Positions 11,203 to 21,615 are shown, counted from the stretch's first letter. The stretch is 39,139 nucleotides of DNA from Tubiluchus corallicola (GCA_030141605.1 JAQGDQ010000462.1:142501-181639), one strand, 5' to 3'. The notes: generated by a model not told the origin, from the sequence alone. Numbers and translations are program-made.

Positions 11203-11995
11203 GAGCACACTGTACATGATCACGGCAATTCCACACAGCACGTTTTGTCTACACGCTATGATGGCGTCACAGAGCACACTGCGCATGATCACGGTCATTC
11301 CACACAGCGCGTTTTGTCTACACGCTGTGTTGGCATCACGGTTTATGCGGAATTCTTTTGCGCGAATTTGCGCAAAACTTTGCTATGTAAATAACGGTTT
11401 GTGTTTTTGCGCTAGAGATCTGAAATGTTTTAAATTGTTTACAACTAATGATTTTAATAAACTGAATTTAATTACAATCTGCATAAACTGAAAGCAACTC
11501 TGACTGTGAAGTAATGCGCACAAATTTATTTTCTAAAGTTTATTTCAGAACCAAAAAATGTCATATAAAAGTTAAAAATTACCCTAAAAACTAAGAAATA
11601 TTACACGCCACGCAGAGTTAAAAGAGCTACGAAAATACGCAAAAAATAAAAACATTATATGAAATATAAAACACAAAAAATCAGTTAAAAAGCAGCAGTT
11701 ACTACATCAATAAATGAGGTCATCTTCTAAATATTCTACTATAAATATAAAATTGCACATCAGTTTGGATGCATTTATAATTTCCAATAAAATTTGCTGA
11801 TCCAATCATTTTTGTTGTTAAGCTAAAGGCAGAGTGATGCTGCTGCACTTAAAAATGTTTTATATCATGTTCTACACATGTTGTACTATTGTTCACTAGA
11901 ATGACTTGTGCAATTCTTGCTTCTTCAGTGGTTAATATTTGCAATAAATCTTCACTCTCATCCTTAATAAGATGATGTAGTTGCTATATTATTAT
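11203..11995 (+). mobile_element. Family B long element, copy 1
   Basis: About 790 bp matching 27600-28371 in direct orientation. It starts with two ~70-bp units, continues through TTCTTTTGCGCGAATTTGCG and ends near GATGATGTAGTTGCTATATT. Relative to the short copies (9.8 kb and 25.9 kb) it contains an extra ~176 bp (11370-11545) between GCGAATTT and CAGAAC. No coding potential is seen. Confidence 0.75.
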
Positions 11996-12172
11996 AGTAG
12001 AGAAAGCTTGTGTCTTATCTTGTAGTAAATATAATTGCAGTATCAATTACTAGCAATGCCTTTAAATTGTAAAACGCTGCAGGAAAAATGGGAATACGAG
12101 CCTGTATTGACCTCCAAGAATTTTTTTCGCAGTACATGCACTGTAAGATTCTCTGTACACATTTTGTATAAT
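11996..12172. other. Short non-coding stretch
   Basis: Nothing recognised. It separates the family-B element from the NRF1/CRE foldback module. Confidence 0.4.
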
Positions 12173-12456
12173 GTTTGTGTTGCGCATGCGCAGGACTTAC
12201 GAGATACAGTTGCGTAATTAGACTCGCTCTCGGCAGTAGCTTCCTCCCCAGTCGTTTGATTATGTTGGAAGGTAATTCTAATGAAAGGTAAGAGGATGAG
12301 TGATCAACTGCAAATGCGCATATGTCTCCGACTTGATGACGTCATGCTCGCTGTGACGTCATCAATGCTTGTTATCCCGTCTAAGACAATTCTCGCAACC
12401 GTACTGATGACGTGTGCCGTCATTGCGTTGATGTCATGCGCATGCGCAACACAAAC
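12173..12456. promoter_or_regulatory. NRF1/CRE foldback module
   Basis: A perfect 20-bp inverted repeat (12173-12192 and 12437-12456) contains on each arm TGCGCATGCGCA, which equals the palindromic NRF1 consensus. Between the arms, GATGACGTCA at 12335-12344 and its exact inverse at 12354-12363 give two CRE palindromes 9 bp apart. The module is also GC-richer than its surroundings. It could be a TATA-less promoter, since NRF1 and CREB sites commonly mark such promoters, or a small foldback transposon with regulatory-looking arms. ATG at 12261 followed by AAGGTAATTC would allow a very short first exon, but nothing downstream confirms this. Confidence 0.45.
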
Positions 12457-13297
12457 GTTTATTTGCAATTTTCAGTTACCTTCCTAGTGAGCCATCGTGT
12501 GTACGAATCGGTTCACCATGAGGGAAAATATAGTATTGAATTGAATACCAAAAAAGCTCAAAATTCACATCGTAATCACAGGAGCTTAAACTTTTGGCCA
12601 CGACTGTAGTTTCACATTCTGTATCTTATGTTCCTTATCTTCGGTTGGCTTGTGCTGCATCTGAAAACATGTATTTGTATAAATTTATTGACTTCCAACA
12701 TACAATACAGTTCCATACGGGGTAAAACACAATATGTACATAGAAGTCCATCCAAATATTAATGATTTCCATGACAATTTACAATTAGCTGTAATTAAAC
12801 ACAGATTAAATTTACAGATTTTTGTTGACTTTTAGATACGCATGTGAACTTGCCAGAACGTAGTAGGTCTGTGCTTATTTTATAGAATTCGCTCTATAAG
12901 TTAAAAAAAGATTTTTAAGCACCTGGCGGGCAAGTGTTTACATTACACGGAACCGGATGACGCCATTTTTCAGAAGTGAGCGCGCCCAAGCGTGAAGTGA
13001 TCACAATTTTAAATTGATTTACTAATTACACGAGATGCTTATCACAATTTTATTGCTGAAACTTTCTAACATTTTTTCCAAATATTAAAATAAGCTCAAC
13101 TTCCCGAGAGACTTGACTTTTGCTTTAAGCCACACGTACAATACTGTACCAACTCACTGCTGTTTACATTTGCAGTTAGCACAAGCGCCTTAAACTCAAA
13201 TGCGTCACATGCCATATTAAAAGAAAGGGCTGTTAAAATTGTTGCTATACACAATGATCAAATCGTTTTCTTGATTTTATTATCTAACGAGAAAGGT
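12457..13297. other. Non-coding stretch
   Basis: No gene or repeat with clear boundaries. A GGATGACGCCATTTTTCAG motif near 12955 resembles a YY1 site beside a CRE half-site, and GAGCGCGCCCAAG follows near 12978. No ORF of interest. Confidence 0.4.
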
Positions 13298-13905
13298 AAA
13301 AAGACACAGATAAAAATGGCACAGATAAAATAGCATGATTAAAAATAGCACAGGAAAAAATGTCACGGCAAAATTTGACAGGAAAAATGACACATGTGGA
13401 AAAGTAGGAATAATGGTACTAAAGACTGGTACAGCGTCGACTTCGTTTTCTACTTAGCAAGTTTTGGTAAAAATATATTAAAGCGCGTGTTTTAGCATGT
13501 TTTGCCTCACCGTGCAGCTAATTTTTCCTTGTTATCCTACAGCTTATGTGCAACATCTCCGAAATCTTTCATGCAAATCTATTAATCAAGTTTTGAGTAA
13601 TTTTGTTAACAAACAAACAAGCAAACAAACAAACAAATAGATAAAAAAACAGCAAACAAACAAACAAATAGGTAAAAAACAGCAAACAAACAAATGAACG
13701 ACCAGACACACGAAGGACGTATAAAATATAACCAATTATGCAGAGGTTAAAAATAATTAAATTAATTATTTCAACAATAACAATAACTCTAAATCCTATT
13801 TTGCTGTTTGATTTTTCCCCATTTTTTCCATATATGCCCTTTCGTCTGTGCCATTATTACCGTGCCGTTTTTACCTGTGCCATTTTTGCTTAGTGCTGTT
13901 TGTAC
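13298..13905. mobile_element. Foldback element with repeated ends
   Basis: The left end (13298-13390) holds several imperfect direct repeats of the form ATGGCACAGATAAAA. The right end (13836-13900) holds the same motif inverted (GTGCCATTTTTGC, GTGCCATTATTACCGTGCCG). Direct sub-repeats in inverted arms are typical of foldback elements. Between them lies a CAAA-rich simple repeat. No ORF is present and no target-site duplication was found. Confidence 0.45.
13607..13698. repeat. (CAAA)n simple repeat
   Basis: CAAA tetranucleotides are interrupted by a duplicated TAGATAAAAAAACAG / TAGGTAAAAAACAG spacer, so the array itself is duplicated with a ~37-bp period. Confidence 0.9.
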
Positions 13906-14290
13906 CATACACTTATCGTCTCAAGGTAAGTCATTGCCCGCAAGACCACCAGGGAAACAAAACTAGAAAAATTCGAAATGTTATTCAGCTAAGCGGATTA
14001 TCATTATCAGAGTTTTAAATCTTTATTGTCCTTAGAGGAAAATTATCCGCCGCGTTTTGTGAACAAGGCTTAACGATACCGCGTCTCAAACTTTTAAGTA
14101 AAATCCTATAACAAAGAATAAACCTTTTGTATTTGTTTGTCTTTTCAATTTCAGCGCCTGTTTGTGTTTATTATAGACAGCATTATCTAAATATGAATAC
14201 CTTGATTTGTGCATAGTTTAACTTTGTTACACAGCATTATCATAATTTATTTATAGTATCTTTCGCAAAATTTAAATTTTGCTGCCGCAA

Positions 14291-14381
14291 TTCTTCTTCT
14301 TTTTCTTTTTCTTCTTCTTCTTCTTCTTCTTCTTCTTATTATTATTATTACTACTACTACTACTACTACTACTACAACGGT

Positions 14382-14422
<41 letters not shown>
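14291..14422. repeat. (TTC)n(TTA)n(CTA)n(TTA)n microsatellite
   Basis: A compound trinucleotide array abutting family G, the inverted counterpart of 10171-10353. It passes from TTC to TTA to CTA and back to TTA. Confidence 0.95.
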
Positions 14423-14655
14423 CGCTATTCTTATTAAATTTTTTATTATACCTTTTATGTATTTTAAATGTGAAATAAAATTGTGCTATGAAATGAATTT
14501 GGATTTTTCCGTGTCTCTGGACGTGCGTTTGTATTTACCTGGTTGCTGCTTGCAGTGAACTGAACTCAATGATGCACGTCCATCACACATGTGAGTCTGG
14601 TAAAATTGCTCGACTATTAAGCTGTTCTCATTACAAGCATAGTGCTGCTATCTGT
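14423..14655 (+). repeat. Family G repeat
   Basis: It contains AATGTGAAATAAAATTGTGC and CCATCACACATGTGAG, and ends with GCATAGTGCTGCTATCTGTT. The inverted copy is at 10058-10165 and a deleted copy at 29555-29612. Confidence 0.65.
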
Positions 14656-14775
14656 TGGACTCGTTCAATAGCAAGTTTTAACCTACTCTTTTGATTTAAT
14701 TATCAGATTCCCTGCGGTATTATTATATTTAATTGTGAAAATCTGGGGCGTACTTCAAATTGGGGTGGATATAAA
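14656..14775 (+). repeat. Family C repeat, copy 1
   Basis: GGACTCGTTCAATAGCAAG through GGGGTGGATATAAAAACT is nearly identical to 27436-27560. Here family G precedes it; at 27.4 kb it follows a TTAA-type element and is followed by family B. It is a separable module of about 120 bp. Confidence 0.8.
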
Positions 14776-16394
14776 AACTCCCTTTTTCCTTTAAACTTAA
14801 GACACAAAGTTGTAATTTACGTAAAGATTTCAAGAGCGTAACTTAGTAAGAAACGCAACTCAAGGTTGTTCATTGCCCAGAGATCACATCCTGTATTTTC
14901 TGTAACGATTTTTAAAGAGCAGCTTGCTGCCTTTCAAATCACCTTGCAAACCAGAACCTGACAATAAAGTAGTTGTTTGTGCACGATGAATGTCCTTCAG
15001 ATGTTACTCGCCCACACCATAATAATCCAGGTAAAACTTCCCTCGTCAATTTAAAAAGCTACATTATAATTACATAAAGAGTTGCAATTTAAGTGTTCTT
15101 TGTATGTTATGTAAAGCTGTTCAAGGTTGGTCATTGCTCAGAGCAATTCTAGTCACGCAGGCAAACATTATATTGGAAAAATCTCGCCTCAGTAATTTAA
15201 AATGGCTCATTATAATTATCGTTTGTCTCAATCACTATTACGTTGTCAACGCGAATTATTGAAAATTATAGCTGTTCTTTGTCTGCAGCTGTAATAGGAG
15301 GTATCTATTGCTGCCTGTGGCAGAAGTTTTGAAAAGGAAATAACGTAATTACATCATTTAATCAGTTTAATAATAGAAGTTAACATCCTGCTTCCTGTTC
15401 AGAGCAGAAAGCGCATCAGAAAATCAGGTTTGAATTGAATTAAAATAAAGTAAATTGAATTGGTTGATAATGAGGGTGTAGCGTAGATCGTGTCTCCGTC
15501 GATTAGACACGCCAGTTGTTACAAGTTCTGCTTTCTGTTATGAGATCTCTATTGTTAACATGGGTATTTTCAAAAAGATAAACTCTAATGAATGCAGACA
15601 AGTTCAATGGGTAAAATATTGCCTTTTGTGGGAAGCATCGTGTAAGCTGAATTAGCCAGGCCCTTGTGGATTGAAATTTTGGCCAGTCACTCGGATGAAT
15701 ATTTTGGAGTAATTGATAATAATTTACGTGCAAACACTAACACTGTGCAGGAAAATGCAAAGGGATTATATCGGATGGGGCACAAAAAATGTGCCAAACT
15801 TTAAACAGAAATAAGACTAGAAGCAAGTGCCCTTTATTTCACACTGCAGAGTTACGATCCAAGGCTTTGCTACAGCAAAATCTTAATTAACAATGCTTGC
15901 ACTAGCTTTGGTAATCTTCTAAAAATTGATTTTAATATTTGACTAAAACATGACGTCTAAATTTTTCGCCTTCATGCCTGAAATACGTTATACTTAGTAA
16001 AGTATTCCTTGACAATGAAGCATTGCCTTTACGTTTTCAGGAGAAATATCTTTGTCATTTAATATGCACAAATCTATGCGACAACTGTGACATTCAAAAC
16101 CAGATAAATCTTTTTATATGTGAATAAAAGCATCGAGTAAAAGTGAGCGAAATCGGTATTTGGACTGACCATTCACCGCACTGCCTCCTCACAAATTTCA
16201 ATTAGTTTAGATTATTTATTCACTCTGAAAATACAATTGTACATTTACGTGAATAAGATTAATTACAATTAACGATAATTAGCTAATGTCTACATTAATT
16301 TGTCGTTTCGCGTTAATTTACTAAAAGTGTGAAAAACAAATATAAATCACATGTCGCAAGCGTAGTGCGCTAAATTTAACGCATGGCGCCCTAC
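14776..16394. other. Non-coding stretch with a degenerate duplication
   Basis: Segments around 14850-14895 and 15118-15150 (AAGGTTGTTCATTGCCCAGAG versus AAGGTTGGTCATTGCTCAGAG) and around 15035-15070 and 15180-15222 resemble each other. This indicates an old tandem duplication with a period of roughly 150-270 bp. The 76-codon minus-strand frame at 15503-15733 has no recognisable features. Otherwise nothing is seen. Confidence 0.4.
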
Positions 16395-16885
16395 AGCTGA
16401 GGTGTGAAAATTGTGGCCCGCGGGCCACTTGCGGCCAAGCGAGAAAATTTGTGCGGCCCGCGAAGAGATTTGTCAACCTAATGAAAGTGCGATTAATTGA
16501 GTGTAGCCAGCTGAAGTCTGTGCCACGATCCCTAAGATAGTGCGGGTAGTTTTTTCTACTAGATCGGATGCCATTAGCCCTTACAAGACGGTGGTAGCTT
16601 AATATCACTGTACTACACAGACTGTGTGATACACGTTACTAATATGCATTGTAATGAAATTACCACTATCTGTCCAGAAAGTAGAAATATATGGTTTGTA
16701 ATATAAATTTTAATAAGTTCTAAAATAGTTTCTTGAGTGTAGTAGTATTGATGTACGCAGGTCGGATGCAAAAAAATCGTTATTAGGCCTTTCTGTACTT
16801 GATTCATTGATCAAACTGCCTGTGGCTCGCAGGAATTGCGGGAAAGTTTAATGTGGTCCGGCTAGTCAGATAATTTGCACACCCC
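16395..16885. mobile_element. hAT-like GC-rich-ended MITE
   Basis: The left end reads TGAGGTGTGAAAATTGTGGC. The right end, on the minus strand, reads TGGGGTGTGCAAATTATCTG. Both are followed by GGCCAC/GGACCAC and GCGAG/GCCGC blocks. A perfect 16-bp palindrome, GTGGCCCGCGGGCCAC, lies at 16413-16428. GC-rich ends with GGTGTGCAAA and CCCGCGGGCC are common in hAT-type non-autonomous elements. Flanks CTACAG and CCACAG are similar but do not form a clean 8-bp duplication. No transposase remains; a 95-codon minus-strand frame across it is a chance frame. Confidence 0.45.
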
Positions 16886-16927
16886 ACCACAGTATTAAAC
16901 CATGACATGACAAGACATGACATATTC

Positions 16928-17461
16928 GACGCATTAAATCACTACCCGTTCTCATTGGTTGCTGGACTTCTTCTTGATGACGTTAAACTAAAATGGCGGA
17001 GTTGTTGGACACGGGTTGTGAATGCGTGTAACGTTCTAAAGTTCTGTACAGCAGTTGCACTGCTACCTCGCATTATGTTTGAGCATAGCTATGCTGCTTG
17101 ATTTACCTGTCTTCTGATAAACTAAAACATTACGAGTACAGTGTACCACAGCAACTAAAATCTTGTATGTATCAAATACATCCAATTAATGGTCTTTCTA
17201 TGTACGCATGTGTTATGTAAAATCTGTGTAGTATTTATGATGTGTTATTATCGATAATTGTGTGTTTGCCATTAAAATCACCCATCATAGTTGAAACTAT
17301 GTTATGATACTTCAAAGTAAAATTCGTGTTCCATTTTTTCAGGTTTTGCATTTTCACCAGTTTTCAAAACAGTAACAAAACTTTTAATCTTGTAATCGAC
17401 AACTCCGCCATTTTAAATTGACGTCAGCGAGGCGAATTCCCTCAGCCAATCAGAATGCGTA
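16928..17461. mobile_element. TIR element with promoter-like arms
   Basis: The left arm (16928-17006) and inverted right arm (17396-17461) share the order GACGCATT, ATTGGTTGCTGG / ATTGGCTGAGG (inverted CCAAT), GATGACGTTA / TGACGTCA (CRE) and AAAATGGCGGAGTTGT (YY1-like). The arms are inward-facing and separated by about 390 bp of AT-rich DNA without an ORF. The imperfect inverted arms support a foldback element; the motif content is that of a housekeeping promoter. The two readings are not exclusive. Confidence 0.5.
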
Positions 17462-18394
17462 TGAAAGTACTGCCCCGAGATTCTTGTAGCTACTGTTCTA
17501 ACGGCGCCATTGAATGACGTAATGTACGAGCAACGTAAATGAGGTGAAGAAAAAGAAATATTAAACATTCCGTGCAAAGTTGTGTTACTTAGAATTTCGC
17601 TTACCTGTTTGAAACACTGGTGTAACTAGAAATAATAATTGAAAATGTTTGTGCCAATTGGTAAAGTATCGCTGACTCACGTATTTTTAAAATCATTGAC
17701 AAGATACAGTAATTTAAAATTTTACTTAGTTAGTGACGCGTGCGCTGTGAATGCTCTAATTATTTTTCAATCTTTACACAAAGTTATCTAAACTTGTTTC
17801 AAAACGACTTGTCATCAAAATGGCTGCATTTAACGGTGATCGCAGGAGTTTAAATTTACATGTTTTGTACATCGTTACTACCGACGCATTTTCTTGATTG
17901 CAAAAAAAGTCAGTAGGTAAGTGGTATAAAATTTCAAAACGAATTTTTTATTTAACTGGAGGGTTTTCATTTGCTCTAAGACTAACTGTGTGCGTGATCG
18001 CAAAATGGCTTGGCTGAACCTAATTAGTTGTCACAGAAAATCCAATCTGTTGAGTCAATGACACAAGTTTAGCGAAATTATTTCACATCTATATAGCGGC
18101 CTTCAACTATGTGAATAGCAATCTATACAATCTTCGTAAACAACTTATGTACCATTTACCTCTTTGCCGTTCTTAGGGCATATGCATTTTTTAATTACCA
18201 GTAAGTTCATTACTACTGTATACACTGCGACACGAGATATTAATAATGGATTTTAGTAAGATTAATTTTAATGTGGTAAATTATTGTCTTTTAAATGTTA
18301 AACTTCAGTCCATCTTAATTAATGTTGTTTAAAGTCGTGCAATGTAATTTTCTTGAAATTTAAACTTGTGTGTATCTTAGTTAAGGGCGAGTCC
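17462..18394. other. Non-coding stretch
   Basis: No ORF or array. Isolated ATGGCTGCATTT and AAATGGCTTGGCTG motifs near 17820 and 18003 and a GGCGCCATTGAATGACG motif near 17502 echo the adjacent element's YY1/CRE content. Nothing else is seen. Confidence 0.35.
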
Positions 18395-18620
18395 AACTAT
18401 TGATGACGTCACAAACTAACATAATTCTCAACAGCACATATATTCCACGAGCGTGTTGCGCGTGTTTGCGAAAACGAAAATTGAATGTCTTAAACTGCAG
18501 ATATCAGCACTTCTCTCACATGAGGAATTTACATTCAGAAAAAAAGCCTTTAGATTCTAAAATTTTATTCTCAGATAACAACTCACTGTTCAGCTCAGGC
18601 ATATAGGTACAAAACTTCCG
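18395..18620. repeat. Fragment of the TTAA-element family
   Basis: Segment 18404-18475, with TGACGTCACAAACTAACAT and GAGCGTGTTGCGCGTGTTTG, matches the interior of the 5.6-6.2 kb and 30.7-31.2 kb copies. Segment 18500-18610, with TCACATGAGGAATTTACATT and ACAACTCACTGTTCAG, matches 31490-31595. No terminal TTAA ends are visible, so this is an internal fragment. Confidence 0.5.
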
Positions 18621-18826
18621 ATGTTATTGTATAAAAAACTCTGACCGAGTTCTTAAAATTATCACCAAAAATTTTTTTCCTTGTGGTAAAATATGATTGA
18701 AGTTTAGCAAAGTGGGAGAGCGAAAGTAGGAAAGCTCGCTACATAAATTGAGGTGCATTGCCTATGTAAAAGAAGTAAGTTTAAAACCGTTTAAGTGACG
18801 CACAATGAAAGAAAAAAAGGAGCAAA

Positions 18827-18917
18827 CCGTAATCCGTAATCCATAATCCGTAATCCATAATCCGTAATCCGTAATCCGTAATCCATAATCCGTAATCCAT
18901 AATCCGTAATCCGTAAG
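18827..18917. repeat. Heptamer tandem array CCGTAAT/CCATAAT
   Basis: Thirteen 7-bp units alternate between CCGTAAT and CCATAAT, the last ending in AAG. The reverse frame gives an ITDYGLW-type peptide repeat only because 7-bp units return to frame every three units. No flanking gene is evident. Confidence 0.95.
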
Positions 18918-19116
18918 CCACAAGGCGTCTTCCAACTTCCATAAAGCGCCTGTCGGAATCAGCACTCTGCGTCTTTCTCTGGGTAACTAACAAGGAATTT
19001 TGCCACAGTCCGTTTTCTTGGGCGGGAATCACAAAATTGAATCAGTTTTCCCGATAATTCAGAATGTCGAAAACGCGTCAATCACTGGATCCGGTTACAT
19101 TATGGTTCGTAACTGT

Positions 19117-19378
19117 TAGTGTCTCTGAGAGGAATTTATAACAAATCTTCAAAAGTCTCAGGTGAATTTCATGTAAACCACTGATCTTTATTTATCCTTG
19201 CGGCATACATCTAAATGAAAAATTTCACTAGCTTGTACAAGACATGTTCTCTCTTTCAACAGAACAGCATAATGACAAACGTAACCAGGTCAGTGCACAC
19301 ACCTTAAACTTTCTCACTAGATGGAGCCACCTTTGCTACAAAATTAAAATTTATTGTCAGGTTCACACTGGCCTTAAC
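19117..19378 (+). mobile_element. Element E, second copy
   Basis: Starts at TAGTGTCTCTGAGAGG and ends at TTCACACTGGCCTT. It matches 1787-2180 in the same orientation but lacks about 130 bp, including the A-rich part at 1880-1975. Flanking DNA differs from the 1.8-kb site, confirming an independent insertion or transfer. Confidence 0.7.
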
Positions 19379-19395
19379 AGGGAAGGAAAGCTCAA

Positions 19396-19530
19396 ACGAA
19401 CAAAACGAACAATGTAGCTCAGATCCATTTATGGCAGCAGGCGAACAAAACGAACAATGTGGCTCAGATCCATTTATGGCAGCAGGCGAACAAAACGAAC
19501 AATGTGGCTCAGATCCATTTATGGCAGCAG
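19396..19530 (+). repeat. 45-bp tandem repeat, 3 copies
   Basis: Three near-identical 45-bp units, GCGAACAAAACGAACAATGT and so on to ATGGCAGCAG. At 45 bp (15 codons) one frame stays open through copies 2 and 3 with the motif GEQNEQCGSDPFMAA, while copy 1 has TAG in that frame. The frame continues to 19661 without a recognisable domain. This is probably a non-coding minisatellite, since there is no upstream ORF or splice signal to support translation. Confidence 0.85.
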
Positions 19531-21225
19531 GCGAAGTAAAGGAGAATTTGCAACTTTATTTCAAACGATCAAAAGAAATAACGAAAAATGTTTTCAACTA
19601 CACTAGAATTTACGTCTGTCAGTTTATTGTAATAATAGATTCAGGTCCATACATTGTATAATTTCTTACGTGTTGTGTACGTCTTTACGTGATATGGCAA
19701 TCGTAAGTGAGTGTTGCGGATTAAAATGCTTTAGTTTTGTGCATATGACACAAGCAACTGTAGACATAAAAAATTAGTAGTTAAGATCAAAATAAAGGCA
19801 AGCAATGCAATACAGATATAACAATTACACATCCTTATTAACCACATACCTATTACACAATATTTATGCATATTATGTGATACTAATGGAAAACACCAAT
19901 GAAAACTTAATTAACACAAAGCCAATTTTAAATTCTTAAAAAGCATTATTACACTGAGTAGCATTTATGGTATCTTCTATCACTGAACAAACGGTTTCTT
20001 CCTCAGATACCATATTTCATTTTTCTCACTTCATTTTTGTTAGTGAAATTAATGCAATAGTTATTTTTTATATTTAAAGTTAAACAATTGTAGACTATGA
20101 CCTAAGATAGATCTTGTTGAAAATTCAGCTTGTCTAACAAAATAATTAACTAATCTATTGCGGCTGGTCACACAAGTTACATAATATTGCACCAAACGCT
20201 TCTCAGATTGTTTACTAGGGCAATAAATTTTACTGATGTATTGTAAAATGAACCTGTGAGTTTTATTTGGCAGCTTCCATAGTTATTTAACAAGCCATAT
20301 AACGTTTTAAATAATTAACGAGCTATAGTAACTCCACGAGACTTGTTGTGATTATCAGCCTTACATGTAAATTTAAGAAATTGGTTTGGAATTGAAATTC
20401 TTGCATTCATCTATATTCCCTGAACAACAAAACTGGACGTTTTAAATTTTGCTGATCTTACAATTTGTAAAAGTCGTGAGAAATGCTCGTTTGTTTTGGA
20501 AAACTATGTTTATTTTATTTTAATTTTGATGTTAAAAATTGCAGGCACATTTACTAAAACTTTAATTTTTATAATATTTATAAAGCAGAAGCAGCTTGTA
20601 AAACTTTTGATTTTAGTTAATCCATGGATATAAAAGGAATAATGTTGAATGTTAAAATAAAATTCTTATTGTGTCACTGCTATTATAGGCGCATGAGACT
20701 TTCTTCGCCATTAATGTCAGATTCCCTCATCGTAAATATATTTGCTTTTGAGTTTTATTGCCAAATTTTAATTCTTACACTTCCTTGGCATTATTACTGT
20801 CACGGCCATGTGATGCATGACCGCTAACTGGCCGATATACAGGGCCATTCATCACTATAAGATTTTCAACAGTATAGAAGCCATTGGATACTATGCATTA
20901 TGTACAAGGTCATTCTATCTAGGTTAATGTTTGCCCACTTCATTCAGGTACCGAATTTTCTGTTGAACGGATGTCTATCCAGGCCGTTTTTACCTGGTCG
21001 ACATAGTTGGTACTTTTCTTCTGTTCGTCATATGTTTGAGACACGTTTTGTCTATGAGTTTTGTTTTGGCCTTAATGGCAAAATTTAGTTGATGTCCTGT
21101 GAGAGACAATAGTTAAATGTACAATGTTGCATCGACAACCTTTACGTAACACCAGCACGACTCAGGAGTGAAGTAATTGTCTTGTCATACTTCTTCACTT
21201 AGAGGAGTTCTTGGACAACTCACCC
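19531..21225. other. AT-rich non-coding stretch
   Basis: No gene is recognised. Two short forward frames (20624-20827, 20900-21088) lack domains. A 30-bp block near 20834-20865 (GGGCCATTCATCACTATAAG) loosely matches 24532-24562 just past the glycosyltransferase stop. Nothing else supportable. Confidence 0.4.
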
Positions 21226-21610
21226 TGTGAGAGATTCTGAAACTTCCGGAGCATTGGTGGAGTGTTTACATAGTGGTGGAGTCCGCAGCCTCCTGGTTAC
21301 GCTATTCGGCGGTAGAGGAGACGCAGAGATACGACTACGATTCCAGATTAAACTACTTGTGGCGTGTAAGAACTCATGGATCGGCTACATGGTGGAGCAT
21401 CCTCCTTATTCCAGTAGAGGATCGTGGATTTGGGACTGTGAACCGTCTTTGGTGCATCCTGGAAGAGCCGGCCATCGGGAACTACGTTTAAACATGAGTA
21501 TACTCCTCGCTGCTTGTTAAATCTGGGCCCAGTAGGTATTATTTTCTCCTGTATGTACAATTGTTCTTTGCTTTGTTCTTGTTCAATAATATACTGTATG
21601 ATTTGCACAG
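21226..21610 (+). mobile_element. Candidate solo LTR
   Basis: A ~385-bp segment, more GC-rich than its neighbours, starts TGTGAGAGATTCTG and ends TGATTTGCACAG. It is flanked by identical 5-bp CACCC at 21221-21225 and 21611-21615. Near the 3' end, TTGTTCTTGTTCAATAATAT resembles the U-rich/polyadenylation part of an LTR. A 5-bp duplication and a TG start fit an LTR retrotransposon, but the end is CAG rather than CA. The overlapping 72-97 codon frames within have no recognisable domain. No second LTR, primer-binding site or gag/pol is in the window. Confidence 0.3.
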
Positions 21611-21615
21611 CACCC

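Noticed and set aside
21227-21520. 97-codon frame in a GC-richer segment
   Set aside because: No recognisable domain, and an overlapping 72-codon frame in another phase plus an 86-codon frame on the other strand are equally open; the LTR explanation fits the flanks better.
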